Assembly: GCA_964035545.1 (NCBI GenBank)
Contig: OZ037767.1
Span: 17,076,781 to 17,140,780 of the forward strand
Length of the DNA: 64,000 bases
Source of the DNA: Bugula neritina
Lineage: Eukaryota; Bryozoa; Gymnolaemata; Cheilostomatida; Bugulidae
Reading direction: 5' to 3'
The position numbers and the translations under genes are program-made. Position 1 is the first letter of the stretch. Each line of letters starts with the position of its first letter. Below are positions 48,479 to 60,479 of the stretch, piece after piece. The notes below the pieces were generated by a model. It made no database searches, was not told the origin of the DNA, and saw only the letters and a program-made list of their open reading frames with translations.

Positions 48479-51400
48479 ATGTGCTCGTCTCATCGCCTGC
48501 TGCTGCCTTTGCTGACACTCGCTGCCTGCACATCAGCATCAGCAGAGTTTGTAGACGACTGTAGTAGTCCTATCAAGCAGCACGTAACTGTGTCGGCCAT
48601 CTTCAGATATGGAGAGAGTAACTCCAGCATAGAGTTCAGCAAGTACGGATACGCCCACATATACAACACACCATATGCACAAGTCTCAGGTATAATAAGC
48701 CAATTGATTTACACAGAAAAGTGAAATCAATTAAAGGATATAAAATCAATCAAGATTCATTTGAAAAACCTATGTTACTGTGCTGAATGGCTACAGACAA
48801 AATATTATAATCAAATTTTTACATTTAGTTTGATTTAAGCGATGCAGTATTGTATTAATGTATAATACTGTTATATTTTTAATAACTTGTATAATCATAG
48901 CTCTATATATTGCAATATTATATTATATTGTATTATTATATTCAAATCAAAACCTCAATTAACATCGGCAACTTTAAATCCTAATTATATATCGTCTGCT
49001 TCAATTTTGTTTACCCTGCAAATACCTAGATCATTCGATGAATAGCAAAAGATTATCAACAAAATTCCTTACTAATAAATATATAATAGCTTCAGGTTGT
49101 AACAGTGCTGTAGTTTGACCCTTGCATATGTTTATCTGACGTATAATTAGAATTATCTCCTCTTTTTTCAAGGAATCATCCCAGTTTATTAGTGCCGTAT
49201 GCTACTGGAATAAAAATAAGAGTTACCTCCTCTCTTTTTGCAAATCACATGACAGGAGTTTAATTCTTATAATATTTTTATTTTCTCTTTTTCCCAATGC
49301 AATATAATTGAGCAATCAAGCTTTAGTGAAATTGCCTTGAATGACATACAAAATGTGGTAGTGTGAGTTATTTCACTTTTGGTTATTTATGATGTAGTAG
49401 GAGTTATCTCCCTATATATTCTAGTAATTTCTCAAGATCCTAATTTTTCACCCTTTCTAAACTCAGGGCTGGTGAGAATACCCGAGGTGAACAAATATGG
49501 CTGCAGAAATGAGTCATATTCAGCTGACGAGGTGGGGGATTGGATAGCCTTAGTTCAGAGAGGTAACTGCACATTTAGTAGGAAGGGTGAAGTTGCCTTC
49601 TCTCTTGGAGCTCAAGGAATCATAGTCTATGACAATCAGAACAACTCTACCCCTATCCTTATGACTGGACTACCAGGTAAAGGTTTCTATATGTAGTTGA
49701 AAAGTTTGTTACAGTAAATACAATCTTACACAACTTGCACTATGAACACAGGGTTTTGATTCTATAGCTAGCAAAGTTATATGGCAGGTTTCATGTACTG
49801 ATGCAGCAAACAGTAGCAAACTGATACTATTAATAGCTACATTATCTTATAATAGTATTAGTTCCATTACAATAACTAATAGATATATGTGTCTTACAGT
49901 TTTACCTACTAATTGTGTGAAGTGATTCCATTAGCAGCTGTTGCAGGTATAAATATATACGAATAAATAGATTGATATTTACAGTGAAATTATTATATAC
50001 ACATTTGATCTGTAAAAATTGTATTCTATTATTTTATAAAATCTTTACTGCATTTCTGTGCAATACATTTAAATTCTAGTGTTATTATATACACTGTATA
50101 TTATTGTATATTACATTGCAATGTTAATGTAATTAGCGTATATAATTATTGTATTACTATGTTATATATAATATATTTGCATACACATTACATTATGTCA
50201 TTTTATACATATTGCAAAGCGATATTATGTAATTGCATTCAAATTAAACTACAGTTAGATAACTTATTCCATATACATATTACACTATATTATATTATTG
50301 TATGCATATCACTGTAATATTTACTACACTGTATATTACTGTATTACGCTGCCAATGTAGATGGGCTGCCAGCAGTATTTCTACCTCGGGATGTTGGAGA
50401 TAATCTCACCCAGTCAATACAGACCAATAAGATGGCAGCATTTGCTACACTCTCTGAGATGGTGGAAGATCCAGTTACTCGTTATAAAGGTATCTATGTT
50501 TATAAACTAACATTGAAGTTAGTTTGGTTGCCATAGAGATGAACTCTCGCAGCAATAAAGTGTGAAGAAACTAAAATGCCCAGTTGCAGCGGCAAAAAAA
50601 CTAATACTTTGGTATGACATAAGAAGATGAATGTTTAACACTTGGGCTATGAAGTTCATTCCAGAACTTTCTCAAAGTGTGTTCACCGGTTAGGAAGTCA
50701 AATGAGTGTCAATTAGCTATATAACAAACTTGATGAAATATTTTATATTTTAGATCCTTCCAATGTTGTGATGCCTATCACGGCCAGCATCATGTGTCCG
50801 GCAGCCATCATACTCAACATCATCTCTCTCCTCGCCATGTACAAGTACACTGGGAAAGAGAAGCCACACCTGTATCTTATAGGAAACCTCATTCTCACAG
50901 ACCTCCTAGTAGCCATTGTAAGCTCAATATCTATACTGGTGAGTCATGGTTTATTAGTAGTCATATATATATATATATATTATTTGGTGCATCTTGTGCA
51001 TTGAAACCTCAACTTAAATTATTTTTCAGATCAATTACACCTGCATTTTAGTATTCATTCGTCTAACATTCATTTAGATGTTGTTCAAACATGCTCTGAT
51101 TAAATTAATTATTTTATACACAGAAACGCCAGTACTTATGTACTAACTACATGATGTACAGTCATACTTTTATACTTATAGATCTATTTATAGTATTCAA
51201 GTGTGTAGATACATTATTTTCTATTGTTGTTACACCTTATACGATATATATGCTATTATAGCTTATAGAACGCATTATATTCAAAATACCATTAGAAAGT
51301 TTTGCATATAAAAATTAGAATCTGTTTTATAGTTAAGAATGTAGGATTACAATCTTGCAATTTTGTAAGTAAAATAGCAAACATAAATATAATTTGGCAT

Positions 51401-54400
51401 TGCAATATATTATTTCTATATATGTAATATAGTATATTAATGCTACATAAAAATGCAATCTAACGTATCATTGCTATATTATATCAAAATGATATATAAA
51501 ACCTGTATTAAAATTCATTGTATCAAAACATAAATAGTATAGTTCGTGATATTTAACAACAGTTATTTCAAATGACAATTTGAACACCTATGTTTGTAAC
51601 GTAACATACGGATAATAGTGTCAGTAGGTGAAACGCACAGTATTTACAACTTGGGGAATAGCAGTTGTACAGTTCAATATATTTATACTGGTGTTACTAT
51701 AAATAGCAGCAGACGGAGGGGTCAGGTGAGGTCAGCAGTATCCCCCAGAGTGTTATCTGCAGATTATACAATTACAGCTGTATATAATTATATTGCTGCA
51801 GTTGAGTGTTGTTCTATTCTATACTATGTTATATAATGTGTTCTATTCTATACTATGTTATATACTGTAGTCTATTCTATACTATGTTATATAATGTAAT
51901 CTATTCTATACTATGTTATATAATGTGTTCTATTCTATACTATGTTATATACTGTAATCTATTCTATACTATGTTATATATTGTAGTTTATTCTATGCTA
52001 TTTTATATACTGTAATCTATTCTATACTATGTTATATAATGCAATCTATTCTATGCTATGTTATATAATGTAGTCTATTCTATACTATGTTATATAATGC
52101 AGTCTATTCTATACTATGTTATATAATGTAATCTATTCTATACTATGTTATATACTGTAGTCTATTCTATACTATGTTATATAATGTGTTCTATTCTATA
52201 CTATGTTATATAATGTGTTCTATTCTATACTATGTTATATACTGTAGTCTATTCTATACTATGTTATATACTGTAATCTATTCTATACTATGTTATATAC
52301 TGTAATCTATGCTATACTATGTTATATATTGTAGTCTATTCTATGCTATTTTATATACTGTAATCTATTCTATACTATGTTATATAATGCAATCTATTCT
52401 ATGCTATGTTATATAATGTAGTCTATTCTATACTATGTTATATAATGCAGTCTATTCTATACTATGTTATATACTGTAGTCTATTCTATACTTTATCCCG
52501 ACAGTCTCTACACGACAGGAAGTAGCCGTTAGCTGCTCATCATCTCTTCTATGAACTTCCTGTGTTCTCGTTTCTCCTGTAGGGCTTTCCACCTTGAAGT
52601 TACCATCTCCTTCTTCTTGTGGTATTCCACTCTGAAAATTTTACAATAATATTTTCAATACTGTTAAATATTGACTTTATCTTACATTTGGTTTTCTAAA
52701 AAAATTTCGTTTCAAAATTGATCAGTTGTTGACAAACAATCATTAAAAAGTAACATTTTATGCTGGTATTAGTGGTGACCTAACCACAGTGTACCAGATG
52801 CATGTCGTATCAGTACAATAGTATAATACATACATTATACTATTATATACTGATATATATTAGTATAATATAGCAGTAATAGTACTATTATAATGTATGT
52901 ATTCTATAATCACAACGACTAACCTCCAGGTTTCATGTTCTTCCAGAACTTTCTCTATCAACTGTTTTTTGATCTCCACCTCTTCATCCAATGACCTCTC
53001 ACGTTCTTCTTCCTCTGCAGTCATTATGTTCCACTCTGAGTCACCATCTTGAGAATTGTCATCATTGTTTACAGCAATCTCATTGGTCAACTGATTGCTA
53101 TCTGTATTGTCATTCGCTAATTTACTTTCATCTGTATTTGAATTGGATGTTTCGTTTATATTAGCTGGGCTGTCTTCAGCCATTTTTTAGAATTTGTGCT
53201 CTTCAATATTTCTCAGTTTTCCTTCAAATGTTGCTGCAGATATTTTCTACAATACAAACTTACTGCAGATATTCTCTACAATACAAACTTACTGCAGATA
53301 TCCTCAGTTATGTCCTGCCTCTGTTGGCATAACAAGTAGAATATAATATTTTTACCTGCTTTTGTTTCCCTCAGGCTATGAAAACATTTTATTAGTTTAT
53401 GACGTTTGAGTTTAAATTTCTAAAAATAGTGACGCATGTCTATGCAATTAGCACTACTGTTCACACAGTTGCAATACATTGCTGGACAAAGTAAAGCACT
53501 GTTATACAATATAATATAATGTTATATAATATGATTGTAATACCTCTAGCTATATTCCATATACTATGTAATCATTTTACCTATTTTAATAATTGGTATA
53601 ATTCAGGCTTATTAAATACAAATATTAGTACTTTCCATTAATCCAGCTAACCTATATACACATTTTAACATAATTAGCTGCGTTAATGTAAAGTATAACA
53701 CTATAAAATTAGCACAATGTGTTACAAACATGTTATATAACACAGCAACCTACCTTTTCTACTCAGCTTACTGTATTTCTACCTTAACTCATCTAGATTT
53801 AGTATTTAATACCCTCCACAACACACACTGAATAAATAAGCTAGTCTCTCTGAATTATTTTAATATTAAACACCTCCTTTGTTAGGAGTAATTGAGCCGT
53901 TGGTTAGCACAGTTCTCATTGTATACTCATTCTGTAATTTAATAGCTACAATTATTCTCACCTCTTCAAGCATGAAATTTCACCCTGACACTGCACTGCA
54001 GGTGTTTCACACTTACATCGTCTGCTAGTTAGCTTCAGTTCCATGTACTACTTTTCCTGCAATGTCGGGTGGGGATGCACTAGTACCAGACTGCTTATTG
54101 AACCTTAGTCTTAATTGCAAAGCAGACTCCATAGTAGCTTTAAAACCAATATATATGTTGAAGCTGTAAACCAGAGAAACATTATTATGGAACAAAGGCT
54201 AAAAGTTGAGTAACACAAAGTAAATAGTAATTCAAAACTAATTTATAAAAACAACAAAAAAGATTCAATTTCCATGATGTGACATTTCTGTGTCATATGA
54301 ATGAAACTGAGAGAAATGTTTATCAAGTAAATGCAGATGAATATCTTAGTTCTAGGAAACATACAATTAGAATACTAAAGTAAGTACAGTATTAAGTGTA

Positions 54401-56460
54401 GATGTATCTATAGGAAGTATAGTGAGAATACTAAAGTAACTAAAGTAAGTACAGTAAGTACACTTGTTTAAGTGGATTAACATTGCTATAGATAAAGTTG
54501 TCTCCTTTCCTACAAGGGGAAATAAATTGATATTTTCTATAGCAAGGTGCAACTTGTCTTTATTTCACCATGCTGCATAAAATGACACAATAAACATCAT
54601 ACTAATAAAAGTATTGTCGGTAGTTGATTTAGAAGTTATCTTCTTGTTGACCTACATTCCATTGCATCTATACTCATAGTTGCTTAGGTTATTATAGAAT
54701 ATTAAGTAAGAGGTCCAATATGTTGATACTACACCACCTATGAGTGATATTTCCCTGCTTTGATCATTCTCTTGTCTTGACTACCAGACGGAGTAATATA
54801 TGGAGATGCTTGCTAAAGGAAATTGTAGACTTCTAGATTTTAGTTGCTATTTCAGTCTGAGTGGTTTGATTGAGATTGAATTTGACATTCTAGCTGCAGT
54901 TGAATACATAATCATTTTTTTAAGTTATTAATGTTAAAGTTGGGATCGAAGGTTATATAGAATTTTATTCATGTTGTTAAAACTGTTTCAGAAACTAATA
55001 TTTGTGCATCTATTATTAAAAAGCTATTATAAAATCAGATATACAGTTTTAGAGCTCAACATTTTCTACAAATTTCAGAGTAAAGAAATGCGTTTACAAA
55101 ACCATTAGTTTTGGATTGAGATTACACTTTTTATTTGTATATTTAAATTGTTTATTTATTGTTTGTTTATTTATTTATTGTTTATAGTAATAAATATTTA
55201 CATTTTTAGCTCATTTATCCCCAATACGATAACTTTACTAAAAAGACGATGTTCACTCAAGTATATCTACCATGTATTAACTACACACTCGCTGAATTAT
55301 GGGATATGCTTATGTACTCCAATTTATTCACTCTGCTATTTTTAGCCTTGGAGCATTACATAGGTGAGAAAGATCTTTATAATTGGTATATTTTTGATTT
55401 ACATGTTACTACAGCAGACATGAGTTTGTCTAGTTGTTGCTATGACAGCACTATAGTTGTTTACTTGTTGCTATGAAAGCCATAAGGTCGCTTGTTGCTA
55501 TGGTAGCAATTAAGGTTGTTTACTTGTTGCTAGACTAACTTAATTTACTTGATTTGTTCACTATAATCATACTGCTGAAAAGCTAGAATATATTCAGTTT
55601 AATTGTTGCTATGACAACAGTATGCCTACTTTGAACGTAACTATGGCAACATAGCAATACATTTTGCGAATAGGTTGCCATAACTTCTAGCACTTTCAAA
55701 GTTACTTTAACATCAAAATTTATGTTTTATTTGCATTACTGCCTATATTTCAGCGTTCAAATGGCCTTTCAAGCACAAAGTCCTGGTGACCAAGAAGCGT
55801 GTGTGGATTGTCATAGCCATTTCCTGGATGTTATCAGCTGCTCCAGCAGTCTACTTCCTTATCAAAGACTTTACCTTCAGCTCAGTAGAGTCCAGCTGTT
55901 ACGAAGAGAAAGGATTTTGTTGGAAGAGGTACTACGATATGTTTGTAAATCAGACATATGCCTGGGAAAAGTCCTTGTACTGGGTCATAGTTGTGTCTAC
56001 AGTCTTCGTGTCTATGATCTTGGTCTATGGCTACATACTCATCATTGTTCATAAAGTGAAGAAACGCAATAGAGGTTTCCGGAAGCATTATACAGCCTTA
56101 GTAACGGCATTATGTCTTGTTGCTTCTTTCTTTGTGTCGTACATTTTCTATTACGTCATCCATGTTGATGCAGCCATCTACAAGGGCTACAACACAGCGC
56201 TACAGAACGCCATCCATATTCAACTAAAGAAGTTTTGTCCTGCGTGCACATTGATACTAGACTATTTGTTGACAGGAACTTTGGGTGCCATACTTGACCC
56301 AATTATTTACTGCGTAAGAACAAAGGAAGTTAAGGGAGTGCTTAATCGGTTCTTCAAAACTAAGATATTTTTGCGTCGGCCATCAGTTACATCCTCTACA
56401 GGTTACGTGAGAGGAGCTCAGATCAGCACGACAGACGAGGTTGCAGATGAGCACGTCTGA
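48479..56460 (+). CDS. PA-domain seven-transmembrane receptor (rhodopsin-like)
   Basis: Six in-phase exons: 48479-48689, 49467-49676, 50361-50489, 50754-50938, 55210-55363, 55754-56460; 531 residues. Residues 1-23 are a signal peptide (L-L-L-P-L-L-T-L-A-A-C ending A-S-A). Residues about 25-175 form a protease-associated domain (I-A-L-V-Q-R-G-N-C-T-F-S-R-K; G-A-Q-G-I-I-V-Y-D-N; L-P-A-V-F-L-P-R-D-V-G). Residues about 188-484 are seven helices with class-A hallmarks: N-L-I-L-T-D-L-L in TM2, E293-H-Y in place of DRY after TM3, W321 in TM4, Cys residues in the extracellular loops, and D478-P-I-I-Y in TM7 followed by an amphipathic helix-8-like stretch. TM6 lacks the usual CWxP. A cytoplasmic tail of about 45 residues has Ser/Thr. 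The ligand is unknown. Introns 1-3 are all phase 1. Intron 4 (4.3 kb) contains another gene on the opposite strand. AATAAA at 57213 and 57224 are possible polyadenylation signals. Confidence 0.9.
51806..52495. repeat. 29-bp minisatellite in PA-7TM intron 4
   Basis: About 24 copies of a 29-bp unit (ctattctatactatgttata plus taatgtagt). It ends about 35 bp short of the stop codon of the nested reverse-strand gene. Confidence 0.96.
52529..53183 (-). CDS. Nested small acidic coiled-coil protein
   Basis: Two exons, 53183-52924 and 52631-52529, join in phase (donor gttagt, acceptor attttcag) to give 120 residues. Residues 1-50 are Asn/Asp/Ser-rich and probably disordered. Residues about 51-120 are a charged helix (M-T-A-E-E-E-E-R-E-R-S-L-D-E-E-V; V-L-E-E-H-E-T-W-R; V-E-Y-H-K-K-K-E-M-V), ending K-F-I-E-E-M-M-S-S. 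There is no signal peptide or membrane segment, so a cytosolic or nuclear protein is likely. The E-H-E-T-W-R-V-E-Y-H block looks conserved, but I cannot name the family. The gene sits entirely inside intron 4 of the PA-7TM gene on the opposite strand. A 32-bp triplicate (ctacaatacaaacttactgc core) lies just upstream at 53238-53310. Confidence 0.7.
53311..55209. other. Remainder of PA-7TM intron 4
   Basis: AT-rich intron sequence without recognisable genes. A short actaaagtaagtacag repeat is at 54375-54460. Frames at 54367-54552 and 55148-55345 show no supportable coding signal apart from the exon beginning at 55210. Confidence 0.5.
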
Positions 56461-57360
56461 ATGTAGTCGGATGAGTCATAAGAAGCAGACGTACTCTTCT
56501 CGGAGAAAATCTTATGATTTTCAATCAAATGAATATGAACGACAATATTATCTAGTTATGTGACACTGTAGAATGCTAAACTTGTGGCATGAATATAAGG
56601 CTATGAAATTGGACTCTTTTATCTTGAAGGTTTTTTGTGATAAGAGAATTTGAATGGATATTCTATATTAGCTGTACGCCATGCTAATAGTGTACAAACT
56701 ACATACAAATAGAACTATTAAACACAATAACTAACTATTATACACAATGATAGTCTCTTGTACCAGCCACTTTTATTTGCTAGCTGATCAGCTGGTGAAA
56801 ACTATACTGTGATGGACGTCATTATAGTCTAATGTCACAACCACAGAGTTTATATATATACATTTGAGATATAGTGTGAAATCGACTAAATTTATACAGT
56901 TTACACTACGTGCCAAATATTATAAATATATTTTTTAAATATTTACATTTTTATATCACGAACTTGTTAAAAGAAAGAAGCGTGACTTAGTTAGTCACAG
57001 TCACACAACAGATTGTTACTCGCCAATGTGACATATTTTCAAAATTTTTAAAACTTTTGAATTATTTATTTTTTCAGTTTATTTCAATTATTAATAGTTT
57101 TGCTCATGCTTGCCATACTTCTGTTTGAGATTGTAAGTTTTTTATTTTTGGACTGTAAATCTATATTTTTATTTAAAAACTTTATAAAATATAAAAGTAG
57201 ACTAAAACTAACAATAAACAATCAATAAAATCTACTGATTCAGAGAATAGAATATTTATATCATATATATTTCAACTACAGACACTGCATAACAACTAAA
57301 ATTCTATCTAATAAAATATACTATAAAAATAATTAATAATTTGGAGCTACTAGCCGTACA
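56461..57360. other. PA-7TM 3' flank
   Basis: 3' UTR and convergent spacer toward the CS-domain gene. AT-rich, with candidate AATAAA signals at 57213-57218 and 57224-57229. No other feature seen. Confidence 0.5.
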
Positions 57361-57361
57361 A

Positions 57362-57800
57362 AAGAAGACATCAATGTGAGTATAGAGAGAGTGCTATTGG
57401 CTGGTAAGAAGACATCAATGTGAGTATAGAGAGAATGTTATTGGCTGGTAAGAAGACATCAATGTGAGTATAGAGAGAGTGCTATTGGCTAGTAAGAAGA
57501 CATCAATGTGAGTATAGAGAGAGTGTTATTGGCTAGTAAGAAGACATCAATGTGAGTATAGAGAGAGTGCTATTGGCTGGTAAGAAGACATCAATGTGAG
57601 TATAGAGAGAGTGCTATTAGCTAGTAAGAAGACATCAATGTGAGTATAGAGAGAGTGCTATTGGCTGGTAAGAAGACATCAATGTGAGTATAGGGAGAGT
57701 GCTATTAGCTAGTAAGAAGACATCAATGTGAGTATAGAGATAGTGCTATTAGCTGGTAAGAAGACATCAATGTGAGTATAGAGAGAGAATGCTATTGGCT
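57362..57800. repeat. 44-bp minisatellite downstream of the CS-domain gene
   Basis: Ten copies of a 44-bp unit (taagaagacatcaatgtgag plus tatagagagagtgctattggctgg). Each copy contains gtgagta and attggct, resembling a splice donor and a CCAAT core. Confidence 0.96.
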
Positions 57801-58068
57801 AGTGGTCATGTGATTAGAGGTAATCATTAGAGTAGATCTGATGGCATGTAAACTAGTCATTAAGAAAAAAATAAGAGAAAATACTTTTACTAATATAACA
57901 GATAATATGATGTATAATATGTAATAATAATAATGAGGACACTTGCACTTAAAATAGGGATGTGAATCGGAATAATGGCTATGTGAAATCAGATCTGATA
58001 GGTGTCAGTATGATATAATAGGTGTCAGTCAACAATGTGTCAGCAGATACACGATGCTTGGAGAGACG

Positions 58069-60451
58069 CTACTCCTGGATACCTACAGATAGATATGTAA
58101 ATTATTATATATACACATTGTACACTATATATACTATACACTGCATATACTATACACTATATATACTATACACTGCATATACTATACACTGCATATACTA
58201 TACACTGTATATACTATACACTATATATACTATACACTGTATATACTACACACTATATATACTATACACTATATATACTATACACTGTACATACTATACA
58301 CTGTATATACTATATACTGCATATACTATGTACTGTATATACTATATACTGTATATACTACTATGTATACACTGTATATACTATATACTGTATATACTAC
58401 TATGTATACACTGTATATACTATACACTGTATACAGTATATACTACTATTTATACATACTACTATGTATACAGTACACAGCACACACAACATAAGAGTAG
58501 TATATACTATACAGTGTACACAGCACACATAACATAAGAGTAGTATATACTACACACTGTACACAGCACACACAACATAAGAGTAGTATATACTACACAC
58601 TGTACACAGCACACACAACATAAGAGTAGTATATACTACACACTGTACACAGCACACATAACATAAGAGTAGTATATATTATACACTGTACACAGCACAC
58701 ACAACATAAGAGTAGTATATACTATACACTGTACACAGCACACATAACATAAGAGTAGTATATACTATACACTGTACACAGCACACACAACATAAGAGTA
58801 GTATATACTATACACTGTACACAGCACACACAACATAAGAGTAGTATATATTATACACTGTACACAGCACACACAACATAAGAGTAGTATATATAATTAC
58901 CAACAGCCCCTTCTCCTTCATCCTCAGTTTGATCTAACCCATTAGCCTTTATTTCTCTCTCCCATGACCTTGATTCGACCTTCTTTAGCTTGAGCACCAC
59001 TTTGCCCTCTTTCCACTGCATATACAAACATATAAATCTGTAATCACACTAACAGAGTACAACAAGATGCTTCTAGCTTCGTCAATTCTAAAGAAACATG
59101 AGTAGCTTGAATAGAATAGACTATAGAGTATGATGTAGGGGAGTTCATGACTCATTGACATGACATCATCCCTCTAGCAGACGGCTGACAGGTCAAGGGC
59201 ACTGTTTATATTAACAAGTCAGTAGAAAGTGAATCACACACTATGGCAGAGTATATACAGTTTCTCTGATGTCACCAGTGTCATGTCTATTCCCAACTTT
59301 GGCACTTGATGAGAAAATGAAACTGCAAATCATTTTGTAAAGGTCAATCAATAGCTTTCCTTTATGCAATAGTTAAAGTTAAACTAAACATGATTTTGTT
59401 CAAAGTTAGTCTCTTTCTCTTTACTTAAATTTGATTACAAGTTTCCAACAGAGGTTTCAACTCAATTGGCACATTGAGTGGCTAGTGGGTAAGTAGAGGG
59501 TGGCTAAAGGCTAACTAGGGGTGTAGCTATGGGTGTAGTTAGGGGGGTAGCTAGGGGAAGGCTAGGGGTGTAACTAGGGGAGAAGGCTAGGGGTGTAGCT
59601 AGGGGGAAGGCTAGGGGTGTAGCTAAGTGTATAGCTAGGGGTGTAGCTAGGGGGAAGGCTAAAGCAACTGTACCTTGATTTTGGAGTCGTCAGGTAGGAT
59701 ATCTCCAGGCAGCTGCTTCACTTCGTACACATACTTGACTGTCTTCTTACTCTTTGATTTACATTCTACGTGGAAGCTGAGGGACCTAACAATCAACACA
59801 GGGCTTTGGTTATACTCAGTAACTAGTTGGGAGTTACGTTCTCCCGGACAGTTTAGAGCTGGCATAGTCCTTCACCTTGATACCACGTAGCTAAAGTTCC
59901 TTAAGTTACCCTAGCAGTAATTCTAGCGACTGGGAGAATTCAACACATGCGAGTATAAAAACTCAAACTGAAAAACGGCAAACAAAGGAGTGTGGAACCA
60001 AATAGCCAGACCTGTTCTCAAACCGATGGTCAAAGTTGCCTACAGCTGGTTTGTCTGTAAACTTGCCACCACTAAGTGACTTCTTCACTTTCAGCTCTGG
60101 AATGACGCAGATGACTTCACACCAGCCTTCTGGTTGCTCGTCGTTGGTGGTTACTACAGAATACACCTGGTATATAATACACCTGGTATATAATACACCT
60201 GTTATATAATACACCTGTTATATAATACACCTGGCATATAATACACCTGGTATATAGTACACCTGATATATAGTACACCTGGTATATAATACACTTAGTA
60301 TATAATACACCTGGTATATAATACACCTGGTATATAATACACCTGGCATATAATACACCTGGTATATAGTACACCTGGTATATAATACACCTGGTATAGT
60401 AACGGACTCACTCCCTAAAGGGCCTCGAGAGGATTGGTCCCCAGAACTCAT
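58069..60451 (-). CDS. CS/p23-like domain protein, 140 residues
   Basis: Five exons in phase: 60451-60412, 60153-60012, 59785-59674, 59015-58901, 58082-58069; 423 nt including the stop. The start is the ATG at 60451-60449 in an exon that begins at a tttcag acceptor, so a 5' UTR intron lies upstream. Residues about 20-110 resemble a CS (CHORD/SGT1, p23-like) beta-sandwich: W-C-E-V-I-C-V-I-P-E-L-K-V, F-E-N-R-S-L-S-F-H-V-E-C, Y-V-Y-E-V-K-Q-L-P-G-D-I, then G-K-V-V-L-K-L-K-K-V-E-S-R-S-W-E, the last strand matching the SGT1/CACYBP L-K-K-x-E-x-x-x-W signature. The tail is acidic (D-Q-T-E-D-E-G-E-G). CS domains usually bind HSP90 or client proteins; that role is inferred. The last exon (14 nt, G-I-Q-E-stop) is the least certain. 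Introns 1, 3 and 4 are largely minisatellite. Confidence 0.72.
58105..58480. repeat. tatactatacactgta repeat in CS-gene intron 4
   Basis: About 23 copies of a 15-16 bp unit beginning roughly 20 bp from the acceptor of the terminal exon at 58082. The Tyr/Ile/Leu ORF here is a repeat translation. Confidence 0.95.
58481..58895. repeat. 43-bp minisatellite in CS-gene intron 4
   Basis: Between nine and ten copies of a 43-bp unit (cacaacataagagtagtata plus tactacacactgtacacagcaca), ending at the donor of the exon at 58901. Confidence 0.96.
59480..59665. repeat. ctaggggtgtagctaggggg repeat in CS-gene intron 3
   Basis: Imperfect G-rich repeat (about 9 copies) running up to the donor of the exon at 59674. 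G runs on the plus strand make it C-rich in the transcript. Confidence 0.9.
60155..60402. repeat. 16-bp minisatellite filling CS-gene intron 1
   Basis: About fifteen copies of tatataatacacctgg occupy nearly the whole intron 60154-60411. Read on the transcript strand, each unit has ccaggtgtat, a splice-donor-like string. Confidence 0.96.
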
Positions 60452-60479
60452 CTCTAACAGCAAAGTACCTCTGAAACAA

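Noticed and set aside
55786-56460. Treating the 224-codon ORF as a complete single-exon gene
   Set aside because: It holds only TM4-TM7; upstream exons supply TM1-TM3 and the PA domain in phase, and the apparent start is an internal GTG.
57362-57800. CRISPR-like regularly spaced repeat
   Set aside because: The 44-bp units are contiguous with no unique spacers, and the context is eukaryotic. The same applies to the other arrays.
58022-58537. 171-codon plus-strand ORF
   Set aside because: Almost entirely the tatactatacactgta repeat in an intron of the reverse-strand CS gene.
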